Source of the DNA: Trichobilharzia regenti
Taxonomy: Eukaryota; Platyhelminthes; Trematoda; Strigeidida; Schistosomatidae
NCBI GenBank assembly: GCA_944472135.2
Contig: OX235263.1
Location: 3,083,517 to 3,147,516, forward strand
Direction of reading: 5' to 3'
Length of the DNA: 64,000 bases
Positions within the stretch are counted from its first letter, which is position 1, and every line of letters starts with the position of its first letter. Below the pieces are notes generated by a model. That model did no database searches and was not told where the DNA came from. It was given only the letters and a program-made list of their open reading frames with translations. A program made the translations under genes and the position numbers. This document shows, in pieces, positions 48,062 to 57,405 of the stretch.

Positions 48062-48767
48062 TGTAGATGAAGATTTCTTCTATATTGAAATTAACGGATT
48101 CCTAATGAACCGTAGAACTCAGGTGATCATTAATTCTAACTAGCGCCATTTCGTGTTATGCATCCAGGGTATACAAGTAGGTTGTATGAATTACTGGTTG
48201 ATGTAGTGGGATTGACGTCATGAGATCCTTGAGTGCCTGATACTATTTCGAATCCTAGTATATCAATAGACAAGGTCGAATGTAAGTAATACTCTCCATG
48301 TGTCATAAGAATAATTTACTTCGATCGACTTACACATATTTGATTAGATTCTGTTCATCCAGACAAAAGCAATAAGTGTTTCAGTGTCAATATTGAATGC
48401 ATCCTCTACAAATGCACGTTGACTGATAAGGAATTCGGGGATAACAGTAAAGTCGCTATCACCTATGACAAGATTATAAATGTCCAAATTTTGACAAACC
48501 GGAATTCATGCACCACATCGAAGCATATCGGAAGACCGTGAATGTAATCTGTGTGTATGTATAATTCTGCAGGCACAGTTCACCCATACATTGTTTATGC
48601 TTAGATAACAGAATAATAGAGATCGCAATATTCTACAGGAAATGGATAGAATCTTGTAGGTAGAGTGATCGTTGTGCACTCCATTCAGATTTGGAAAATT
48701 GGAAATTCCAGATGGAAGAATAAAAATCACTGACGAAATTTCCTTGGGTCCAATTCAAAAGGAGTAA
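48062..48767 (+). CDS. Mini-intron gene core, copy B
   Basis: Exon cluster as described for 56262-56967, offset by 8200 bases: first exon 48062-48122, last exon 48689-48767 ending TAA. Splice sites and frames are all kept. It lies within the near-identical middle of copy B, so it may have been homogenised with the others. Confidence 0.6.
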
Positions 48768-49477
48768 ATAATAATTTACTCAGCCTCGGATATCTGTATA
48801 TTCAGGACAATAAACGGTCATTATTGATATATGTATAAAACTTAGGCACTGTAGTCGAGTATAACTCCATTGTGGATAAGACTGTTTTTTGATAAATCAC
48901 ACAGTGTTATAAAGTAATATTTACTGATGACGTTTCGAGCACAAATTATTGTTCATAATCAAGTTATTTATTTTAGTATGAAAACATCTTATTTCCCATC
49001 TTACTGAATTTTAATTATTACACTAATATTATTTCCGAATGTATTTTATCTTATATTGATTTTATTCAAATGTCTAATCAATTTTTACTCATGTGTATAA
49101 ATGGAGCGACAGAATTTTGTGAGTACCTTATATAAATATGTGCAATAAGTTTTACTGGAAACGTGGTCATCAGTAAACATTATTGGACAATACTGTGTGA
49201 CTTTATCAAAACAAAATATTATCCTTAATGGATTAAACGGTCACTTTTCCCTTCTCTGAGTTTCTCTGTGATAGGAATTATATCAGTGGACATATGTTGA
49301 TCTTTGTGGCTACGTGAAACCTGCATCATTCACATGTTACTGAAGAATGCAGACATAGTTCTGCATGTTGTCGACTTGAGTGAGTTTGGCATGAAGTCAT
49401 CAGAGTATCACATGTCTAACGATTCATATTTCCACTTAGTCATTTCCGTGTGTCGATCAATTAGTTGTAAGTTGTCT

Positions 49478-49544
49478 CAGGATTTCATCATGAGCTGACA
49501 TTAGTTAGAGAACCATTGGAATGTCAGCTCATGATGAAATCCTG
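49478..49544. repeat. Perfect 24-bp hairpin from Sm-alpha tail
   Basis: CAGGATTTCATCATGAGCTG... at 49478-49501 is repeated inverted at 49521-49544, with a 19-base spacer. The sequence is the Sm-alpha 3' tail also seen at 3976-4020. Similar AGTTGTA(A/G)GTTGT lies on both sides, like a target duplication. Confidence 0.8.
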
Positions 49545-49689
49545 AAACCAATCAAATCCCTACAAACCAACAGTTGTAGGTTGTGTTTTGAATTCTCTAT
49601 CAACAAAGTTGCGAACACTATGTCTTCCTGTCCTAACTTTGACATGGTTATGTGTGCCATCCACCTGCAGTTGAAACGATGCTTCCTAG

Positions 49690-50720
49690 ATAAATGAAGG
49701 AGTATAACCTCTTTCAAACCTCTTTCTTTGACGGTGATTGGTGGTGGTTGGTGTTGTTGGTAGTTTTGCTGTCTTCATCACCTCCGTCTTCCCTGTGTTT
49801 ACTTGGAGTCCTAACTTGGAGGCTTCTTTGACCAGTTTGTAGGATTTCGCCTGGAAGTCTTCGAGCTTCTGTGACGAGATGCATACACCATCCACGGAAT
49901 CCATATCTTCTACAGTCGTCTCTTCAGTTCAACATATTCCTATCTCCTCACTCCCTTGGGTGTCTTGTATAGTCAAGTCCACCACAAATGGGAACATTAT
50001 TGGTGATAATACGCAGGTGGCTTTGTCGTACTCTTGTATTCAATTCCCTGGCTTCACTGAGTATTCCATTGTGGATCGCTTGGTATGTGCTGCTGTCATA
50101 TGACTGTTGAATGAGGCTGACAAGAATTTGGAGCGATCTGTAGTTTCAAGGTAATTTTCAAATTAATTCAAAGTGAATGCTATCGAAGGTTCTTCCAAGG
50201 TAAATGAAATTAAGTTAGACAATTAAGACAATTAAGTAAGACAATCATTCCATTCTGTGTTCGGTGGTGATGCCTAGAATTGCAATTCAAACCCCACATG
50301 ATTGGTTTTCCTGAATCCAACTTGTTGTGGTCGAAGTGCTACATCCAGTCCATCCTCTATAGTCTCTGTAAGACGATGTGACCCAACATTCTGCGTTATG
50401 TGGGAAAGAGCATGATTATGTGTCAGTGTTTCCAGAGGCCCTTCTTTGGCAGTTTCATACGGAAGACTTTCTTCCGATCAGTGGGCACCATTCTCTCCTT
50501 CCGAATGATTTGCACTATTGGTTTAAACAAATCTGCTGAGATATTCAGATCAGTGTTTCACAGATTCATCCTTCAGTTTTTGAGTGTTAAACTTGAATCG
50601 TGGTCTGTCTACAGTTGCTTTGATGGCTTTCACGTGAATCTTGAAGGTTTCTTGAACAAGATAGTGATCTAAGACCACATTTGATTCCCTTCTCGACATC
50701 ATTTACTGCAGGATGCGTCT
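49690..50720 (-). pseudogene. Decayed RTE LINE, internally deleted
   Basis: The minus strand starts at the endonuclease end and linker (DHYLVQETFKI, RFKFNTQKLKDE, about 50560-50690). It jumps to a reverse transcriptase piece (about 50400-50500) and then to the region before the C-terminus (SQKLEDFQAKSYKLVKEAS, NTGKTEVMK, about 49760-49880). A related broken copy is at 22760-23130. Confidence 0.75.
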
Positions 50721-50807
50721 ACTCTTTCTTGAGCACTACTGAGACGAAGTGTATCCATGATATATATCCATAAAACATGTGTGTTTTGTTTCACAATCTG
50801 TCCTTGG

Positions 50808-51119
50808 CGATATGTATCCATATAATATGTGTGTTTGTTTGACAGTCTGTATATTTGCTATGTATATATGGATCGATATTCCACTAAAATTAGCCAATCA
50901 TGTTAAGACTGTCTATTGATTCGTTCATTTTTAATATTCGCTCGCACACTTGTGCTCACAAACTTGTTCGGACATTTATATTTTGCTCTCACGCACTTGT
51001 TTGAGATATTGATTCTCCTGGTGTTTTTGGAAAATAGAAGTATCATCGCAAACCTAGTGGTCTTCTGATTTCCGTCTTTCTTGCGTCAGGACTATTAATT
51101 TCTCGACCAGTACATAACA
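50808..51119 (+). repeat. LTR 1 of the tandem gag-only array
   Basis: About 312 bases ending CAGTACATAACA. Its 5' half differs from LTR 2 (for example GCTCGCACAC for GCTCATATAC), while its 3' half matches LTR 2. Confidence 0.85.
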
Positions 51120-51120
51120 A

Positions 51121-51178
51121 TAATTTGGCGACGAGTACATAATAATTTGGCGACGAGTACATAATAATTTGGCGACGG
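51121..51178 (+). repeat. Three tandem primer-site-like units
   Basis: TAATTTGGCGACG occurs three times, spaced by AGTACATAA, directly after LTR 1. LTR 2 is followed by two, and copy 1 (29820-29840) has one. Confidence 0.9.
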
Positions 51179-51186
51179 GGAAAACT

Positions 51187-52374
51187 ATGGATCCTTCTAA
51201 ATTGGAATTACTATTTGAACAACAAATGAAATTAATGGAAATGTTCGTCAACCAACAGACTGGTCCAGATTCACCTTCAAGCAATCCGAACCATACCTTG
51301 CTACCATCTGTCGACGGCATTGTGAACAGTATTTCACAGTTCAATTATAATCCAGATGCTAATGTCACTTTTGATACATGGTATCAACGTTATGAGGATG
51401 TATTCACTGTTGATGTCGCCTCACAAGACGATGCTTGGAAGGTGCGAGTGTTGTTACGTAAATTGGGTCCCGCAGAATATGAACGGTACTGCAACCTAAT
51501 TTTACCCCGAAAACCACGTGACAAGTGTTTCGATGATACAATAAAGCTGCTGCGTGATCATTTTGGAGACCACTCTTCATTATTCAGCATACGTTATCGT
51601 TGCCTCGAGCTGACAATGAATGAAAATGATGATTTTCTTACTCACGTTGGCACAGTCAACCGAGAATGTGAGAGATTTCGACTCAGGTCCTTAACAAATG
51701 ATCAATTCAAAGCCTTGATTCTCATATGCAGTCTTCAATCTCCTCGTTTCACAGATATCCGAACTCGACTGCTCAATCAGCTAGAACAAACTCCTAAATT
51801 AACATTACATGACATAGCTGATGAATATCAACGGCTGATTAATTTGCAGAAAGACACACACCTGGTCGAATCAGCGCCTTCGAGAAGCTCTGATATTCAT
51901 GCATTACGAAAGAGCAAAAATCTCTCATCATCCACTCCTGACCCACTTTCTTCTAATGTTCCGCGTAAATCTACACATACTCGTCTAACTTCACAAAATA
52001 CTGCAAAGAAGACCCCTCCATCACCATGCTGGCATTGTGGCGCGTGGCACTTTGTAAAGTCTTACCCATACAAAAATCATCGTTGCAGCAAGTGCAAAGT
52101 CATCGGTCATAAAAATGGTTTTTGTCAGCCACGCAAACCCAGATGTCAAAATACAGCGAAAGCTCGACAAACCGTTGGTCCTAAATCTCCAAGGAGATCA
52201 TTGAGTCTACTCGCAACCTGTCAAGTCACAACACCAGGTATGCGGAAATATCTTGATCTTCAGATGAATGGTCATGATACACGTCTGCAGCTAGATACCG
52301 CCTCTGATATTACTGTTATATCAGAGAAACTTTGGAATGATATTGGCGAACCACCTATCACAAATACTTCCTAG
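51187..52374 (+). CDS. Gag with partial protease, gag-only element copy 2
   Basis: ATG at 51187 follows the primer sites. Domains are as in copy 1: capsid (FDTWYQRYEDVF), two zinc knuckles and a retropepsin start LQLDTASDITVISEKLW. The last Cys of the first knuckle is Tyr (WHFVKSYPYK), so that knuckle should not bind zinc normally. TAG at 52372-52374 ends the frame within the protease. The same frame then continues open to 52719, encoding the rest of the protease (KFTGICYVTKSDLNLLR) and a basic tail. No polymerase follows. Confidence 0.85.
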   Translation: MDPSKLELLFEQQMKLMEMFVNQQTGPDSPSSNPNHTLLPSVDGIVNSISQFNYNPDANVTFDTWYQRYEDVFTVDVASQDDAWKVRVLLRKLGPAEYERYCNLILPRKPRDKCFDDTIKLLRDHFGDHSSLFSIRYRCLELTMNENDDFLTHVGTVNRECERFRLRSLTNDQFKALILICSLQSPRFTDIRTRLLNQLEQTPKLTLHDIADEYQRLINLQKDTHLVESAPSRSSDIHALRKSKNLSSSTPDPLSSNVPRKSTHTRLTSQNTAKKTPPSPCWHCGAWHFVKSYPYKNHRCSKCKVIGHKNGFCQPRKPRCQNTAKARQTVGPKSPRRSLSLLATCQVTTPGMRKYLDLQMNGHDTRLQLDTASDITVISEKLWNDIGEPPITNTS

Positions 52375-52716
52375 ACTCTTGTCAGCGCCTGTGGTGGGCG
52401 GCTCAAACTAATTGGTGAACTCAAATGTTCTGTTTCATTCCGTGACATCAAATTCACAGGAATTTGCTACGTCACCAAGAGTGATTTAAATCTTTTGAGA
52501 CTTGATTGGTTCGATCGTTTGCATCTGGCTGATGTCCCACTAAATTCGCTATTCAATGCAGCCAAGAAGCATAAAATGTCAGACAATTCCGAACGAAGCC
52601 GAAGCCGCAAACGCGACAGACAGACGAAACGACAGACGTCAACAACATGTTCAACGGTTCCAGATAAACCCCCAGGAAAACATCCTACTAATCATCAATC
52701 TTCTCAAAAGGGGAGG

Positions 52717-53029
52717 TGATATGTATCCACGTAATATGTGTGTTTGTTTGACAGTCTGTATATTTGCTATGTATATATGGATCGATATTCCACTATAATT
52801 AGCCAATCATGTTAAGACTGTCTATTGATTCGTTCATTTTTGAACATTCGCTCATATACTTGTGTTCACACACTTGTTCGGACATTTATATTTTGCTCTC
52901 ACGCACTTGTTTGAGATATTGATTCTCCTGGTGTTTTTGGAAAATAGAAGTATCATCGCAAACCTAGTGGTCTTCTGATTTCCGTCTTTCTTGCGTCAGG
53001 ACTATTAATTTCTCGACCAGTACATAACA
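52717..53029 (+). repeat. LTR 2 (shared, mosaic)
   Basis: Its 5' half matches LTR 3 and its 3' half matches LTR 1, which fits its being the recombination product. Confidence 0.85.
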
Positions 53030-53074
53030 ATAATTTGGCGACGAGTACATAATAATTTGGCGACGGGGAAAACT

Positions 53075-54262
53075 ATGGATCCTTCTAAATTGGAATTACT
53101 ATTTGAACAACAAATGAAATTAATGGAAATGTTCGTCAACCAACAGACTGGTCCAGATTCACCTTCAAGCAATCCGAACCATACCTTGCTACCATCTGTC
53201 GACGGCATTGTGAACAGTATTTCACAGTTCAATTATAATCCAGATGCTAATGTCACTTTTGATACATGGTATCAACGTTATGAGGATGTATTCACTGTTG
53301 ATGTCGCCTCACAAGACGATGCTTGGAAGGTGCGAGTGTTGTTACGTAAATTGGGTCCCGCAGAATATGAACGGTACTGCAACCTAATTTTACCCCGAAA
53401 ACCACGTGACAAGTGTTTCGATGATACAATAAAGCTGCTGCGTGATCATTTTGGAGACCACTCTTCATTATTCAGCATACGTTATCGTTGCCTCGAGCTG
53501 ACAATGAATGAAAATGATGATTTTCTTACTCACGTTGGCACAGTCAACCGAGAATGTGAGAGATTTCGACTCAGGTCCTTAACAAATGATCAATTCAAAG
53601 CCTTGATTCTCATATGCAGTCTTCAATCTCCTCGTTTCACAGATATCCGAACTCGACTGCTCAATCAGCTAGAACAAACTCCTAAATTAACATTACATGA
53701 CATAGCTGATGAATATCAACGGCTGATTAATTTGCAGAAAGACACACACCTGGTCGAATCAGCGCCTTCGAGAAGCTCTGATATTCATGCATTACGAAAG
53801 AGCAAAAATCTCTCATCATCCACTCCTGACCCACTTTCTTCTAATGTTCCGCGTAAATCTACACATACTCGTCTAACTTCACAAAATACTGCAAAGAAGA
53901 CCCCTCCATCACCATGCTGGCATTGTGGCGCGTGGCACTTTGTAAAGTCTTACCCATACAAAAATCATCGTTGCAGCAAGTGCAAAGTCATCGGTCATAA
54001 AAATGGTTTTTGTCAGCCACGCAAACCCAGATGTCAAAATACAGCGAAAGCTCGACAAACCGTTGGTCCTAAATCTCCAAGGAGATCATTGAGTCTACTC
54101 GCAACCTGTCAAGTCACAACACCAGGTATGCGGAAATATCTTGATCTTCAGATGAATGGTCATGATACACGTCTGCAGCTAGATACCGCCTCTGATATTA
54201 CTGTTATATCAGAGAAACTTTGGAATGATATTGGCGAACCACCTATCACAAATACTTCCTAG
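53075..54262 (+). CDS. Gag with partial protease, gag-only element copy 3
   Basis: Same product as copy 2, including the Cys-to-Tyr change in the first zinc knuckle and the amber codon in the protease (54260-54262). The open frame continues beyond it to 54607. It is preceded by two primer-site-like units (53030-53066). Confidence 0.85.
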   Translation: MDPSKLELLFEQQMKLMEMFVNQQTGPDSPSSNPNHTLLPSVDGIVNSISQFNYNPDANVTFDTWYQRYEDVFTVDVASQDDAWKVRVLLRKLGPAEYERYCNLILPRKPRDKCFDDTIKLLRDHFGDHSSLFSIRYRCLELTMNENDDFLTHVGTVNRECERFRLRSLTNDQFKALILICSLQSPRFTDIRTRLLNQLEQTPKLTLHDIADEYQRLINLQKDTHLVESAPSRSSDIHALRKSKNLSSSTPDPLSSNVPRKSTHTRLTSQNTAKKTPPSPCWHCGAWHFVKSYPYKNHRCSKCKVIGHKNGFCQPRKPRCQNTAKARQTVGPKSPRRSLSLLATCQVTTPGMRKYLDLQMNGHDTRLQLDTASDITVISEKLWNDIGEPPITNTS

Positions 54263-54604
54263 ACTCTTGTCAGCGCCTGTGGTGGGCGGCTCAAACTAAT
54301 TGGTGAACTCAAATGTTCTGTTTCATTCCGTGACATCAAATTCACAGGAATTTGCTACGTCACCAAGAGTGATTTAAATCTTTTGAGACTTGATTGGTTC
54401 GATCGTTTGCATCTGGCTGATGTCCCACTAAATTCGCTATTCAATGCAGCCAAGAAGCATAAAATGTCAGACAATTCCGAACGAAGCCGAAGCCGCAAAC
54501 GCGACAGACAGACGAAACGACAGACGTCAACAACATGTTCAACGGTTCCAGATAAACCCCCAGGAAAACATCCTACTAATCATCAATCTTCTCAAAAGGG
54601 GAGG

Positions 54605-54905
54605 TGATATGTATCCACGTAATATGTGTGTTTGTTTGACAGTCTGTATATTTGCTATGTATATATGGATCGATATTCCACTATAATTAGCCAATCATGT
54701 TAAGACTGTCTATTGATTCGTTCATTTTTGAACATTCGCTCATATACTTGTGTTCACACACTTGTTCGGACATTCATACTCTTTCACTCACACACTTGTG
54801 TGACATTGATTTTCCTTGTTGGGAAAATACAAGTATCATCATGAACCTGTTGGTTTTCTGATTTCCGCCTTCTTGCGTCAGAACGTTTAATTTTTCCACC
54901 TGCAC
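54605..54905 (+). repeat. LTR 3 of the tandem array
   Basis: Same variant as the LTRs at 27982-28287 and 29841-30150 (CTTTCACTCACACACTTG in the middle). The last 25 bases are diverged and merge into PLE sequence at the same place as in the left arm. Confidence 0.8.
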
Positions 54906-54929
54906 ATGTCTTTTATCTCCCTCTGCAGG

Positions 54930-55380
54930 AGTGCATAACAGTTTATCACAAATGACTATTATGTCATCTAGATTTCTTTGTAGAAATAATCTTTTCGAAA
55001 TTCTTTCTCCAACAGGTTCTCGACATGCGACATATATACATCAGCTAACAATGGACCTCGGGGTCTTCCCGTGGCAACTTCATTGATCTGGTGATAATGC
55101 TCGCCCTCGAATATAAACTTAACAATGTTAGTACAAAGAAGTAGTAACTCTTTTAAGTAAGGAATTGTTACGGGTAAAAGAATTTGTTGTCAGAGATATG
55201 ATCACATGAAATGTCAACCGTCTGTAAAAGTGGTACATTTGTAAATAAAGATTCAACATCTAGGGAAAACATGGTTTTTTCCTTTACATCAACGTTATCA
55301 AGACAATCAGTTAACTCAAAAGTGTCTTTTAATGAGAACGTAAAGAAGCTTTTTCTAATAGATATCTAACTTCATCTATA
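54930..55380 (-). pseudogene. PLE reverse transcriptase fragment (arm C)
   Basis: Counterpart of 27560-27960: the same palm motifs on the minus strand, including the altered PRGPLLADVYMSHV. One base is missing in the run at 55178-55182 compared with arm A, so the frame is broken here. Confidence 0.85.
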
Positions 55381-55542
55381 GTGAAGCATGTTATAGAGAC
55401 GGTTCATAAGTTTGACTTCAACAATGCGTTTATGGCGATATATAGAACAATGTTGGGCCACATACTTAAATTCATTGAAACCTTAACCAAAAAGGACCTA
55501 AACGTGTCTTATGTGCCCGAAAGCTTCTTGATATCACCCTAA
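55381..55542 (+). other. Conserved open frame opposite the PLE strand
   Basis: The plus strand is open for 53 codons (KFDFNNAFMAIYRTM, LGHILKFIETLTKKDLNVSY) and ends TAA. Arms A (inverted) and D keep it open despite base changes. It could be an earlier exon of the mini-intron gene or part of the PLE leader read backwards. Confidence 0.3.
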
Positions 55543-56261
55543 ACTTGCCTTGGTAATCCCACTTAGAACCATGGAACAATTTACTTCATGATATTTTCAA
55601 CCCCTTCTTTGTCTTGTATTTCTCTTTTATCTCTTCCTCTTTCTCACCCACACCTTTTGCGTCTCCCTACCTATTATTTGTGACATTGACCTGTACAAAA
55701 TCTGACCTGTATTGTAATTATTCATGCCTTCTTGGATTCTATAAAAACTGTGTATGACATGTACATGTGTGATGAGAATGTCCGAAAGGTGTTGCGCCAA
55801 TACATTACACGTTTCGGATAAACTACGTCTACTTATTGTGTTGTCGAAATTCATAAAGGGAACTAATTGCTTAAAATTCTCCAAATAATTTTTGTGACAA
55901 CTCGATCTTCAATCACGTGTTATCATTGTCGAAATCGTTTTATTTTTCTTCGTTAATCTGCTACATGTTTAAATCGAGCACTTGCTTATTCCTTAATCAC
56001 TTTCCATTTTTCCCAAAAACTATGCATTACGCAATCGACTTGTTGTATTTTATTGTGTGTAATAATTTTCTTCGTTGATTGTCACACCCGTTTGACATTT
56101 TGATACTGACTAATTGTTGTTAACAAATATATCAGTGCCATTTGGTTTGTAAATTGTTGTGTATTGTAATAAAAATGCTTCATATATTAGAGTAGAGCCA
56201 GATATGGGGATCTAATTGAAAAGTCGATATTTTTTTTCTCAACTATTTTGCTTTTTCACAG

Positions 56262-56967
56262 TGTAGATGAAGATTTCTTCTATATTGAAATTAACGGATT
56301 CCTAATGAACCGTAGAACTCAGGTGATCATTAATTCTAACTAGCGCCATTTCGTGTTATGCATCCAGGGTATACAAGTAGGTTGTATGAATTACTGGTTG
56401 ATGTAGTGGGATTGACGTCATGAGATCCTTGAGTGCCTGATACTATTTCGAATCCTAGTATATCAATAGACAAGGTCGAATGTAAGTAATACTCTCCATG
56501 TGTCATAAGAATAATTTACTTCGATCGACTTACACATATTTGATTAGATTCTGTTCATCCAGACAAAAGCAATAAGTGTTTCAGTGTCAATATTGAATGC
56601 ATCCTCTACAAATGCACGTTGACTGATAAGGAATTCGGGGATAACAGTAAAGTCGCTATCACCTATGACAAGATTATAAATGTCCAAATTTTGACAAACC
56701 GGAATTCATGCACCACATCGAAGCATATCGGAAGACCGTGAATGTAATCTGTGTGTATGTATAATTCTGCAGGCACAGTTCACCCATACATTGTTTATGC
56801 TTAGATAACAGAATAATAGAGATCGCAATATTCTACAGGAAATGGATAGAATCTTGTAGGTAGAGTGATCGTTGTGCACTCCATTCAGATTTGGAAAATT
56901 GGAAATTCCAGATGGAAGAATAAAAATCACTGACGAAATTTCCTTGGGTCCAATTCAAAAGGAGTAA
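56262..56967 (+). CDS. Mini-intron gene core, copy C (six exons, product unknown)
   Basis: Best model: exons 56262-56322, 56368-56380 (a 13-base micro-exon, or 16 with a donor at 56384), 56434-56481, 56548-56737, 56773-56859 and 56889-56967. Introns are 45, about 53, 66, 35 and 29 bases, all GT-AG. Reading phases agree at every junction, and the last exon ends in TAA. Signals are strong: CTTTTTCACAG before exon 1, GTAAGTAAT after exon 3. The product has VDEDFFYIEINGFLMNRR, a Cys-rich middle (KCFSVNIECILYKCTL, TNRNSCTTSK, SPIHCLCLDNR) and the end FGKLEIPDGRIKITDEISL. It looks like an extracellular or adhesion-type domain, but I do not recognise the family. Earlier exons must exist, since exon 1 begins in mid-codon. 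Introns this small are characteristic of schistosome genes. Confidence 0.65.
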
Positions 56968-57090
56968 ATAATAATTTACTCAGCCTCGGATATCTGTATA
57001 TTCAGGACAATAAACGGTCATTATTGATATATGTATAAAACTTAGGCACTGTAGTCGAGTATAACTCCATTGTGGATAAGATTGTTTTTT

Positions 57091-57405
57091 GATAAATCAC
57101 ACAGTGTTATAAAGTAATATTTACTGATGACGTTTCGAGCACAAATTATTGCTCATAATCAAGTTATTTATTTTAGTATGAAAACATCTTATTTCCCATC
57201 TTACTGAATTTTAATTATTACACTAATATTATTTCCGAATGTATTTTATCTTATATTGAGTTTATTCAGACGCTAATCGAGTTTACTCAGTTATATAAAT
57301 GAAGCAAAAAAATTGTGTGAGTAACTTGGTATGATCATGAGCAATACTTTGTGCTGGAAACGTCATCGTTAAAAATTATTATTGTGCAACGCTGTATGAT
57401 TTATC
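57091..57405. repeat. Inverted repeat pair with GAAACGTC core
   Basis: 57091-57163 (GATAAATCACACAG to GCTCATAATCAAG) is repeated inverted, with changes, at 57331-57405. Each arm, in opposite senses, contains ATGAGCA-loop-TGCT(C/G)GAAACGTC, which recalls the small hammerheads reported in PLEs, but CTGATGA is not intact. The pair is also present in arms A, B and D. Confidence 0.5.

Larger units (their letters stand above)
47690..49710 (-). repeat. Copy B of the duplicated unit (partial, mosaic)
   Basis: This corresponds to 55930-57800 of copy C. The middle (about 47870-49065) is nearly identical to copies A, C and D, while both ends are clearly diverged. A hairpin-forming SINE remnant is inserted at 49478-49544. 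Confidence 0.8.
50808..54905 (+). mobile_element. Tandem gag-only LTR elements sharing the middle LTR
   Basis: Structure LTR-gag-LTR-gag-LTR with a period of 1888 bp. LTRs are at 50808-51119, 52717-53029 and 54605-about 54905. Both internal regions hold only a gag-protease ORF, and a purine tract (CAAAAGGGGAGG) precedes each downstream LTR. A shared LTR between two internals is the product of LTR-LTR recombination. The last LTR belongs to the same variant as those at 27982-30150. Confidence 0.9.
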
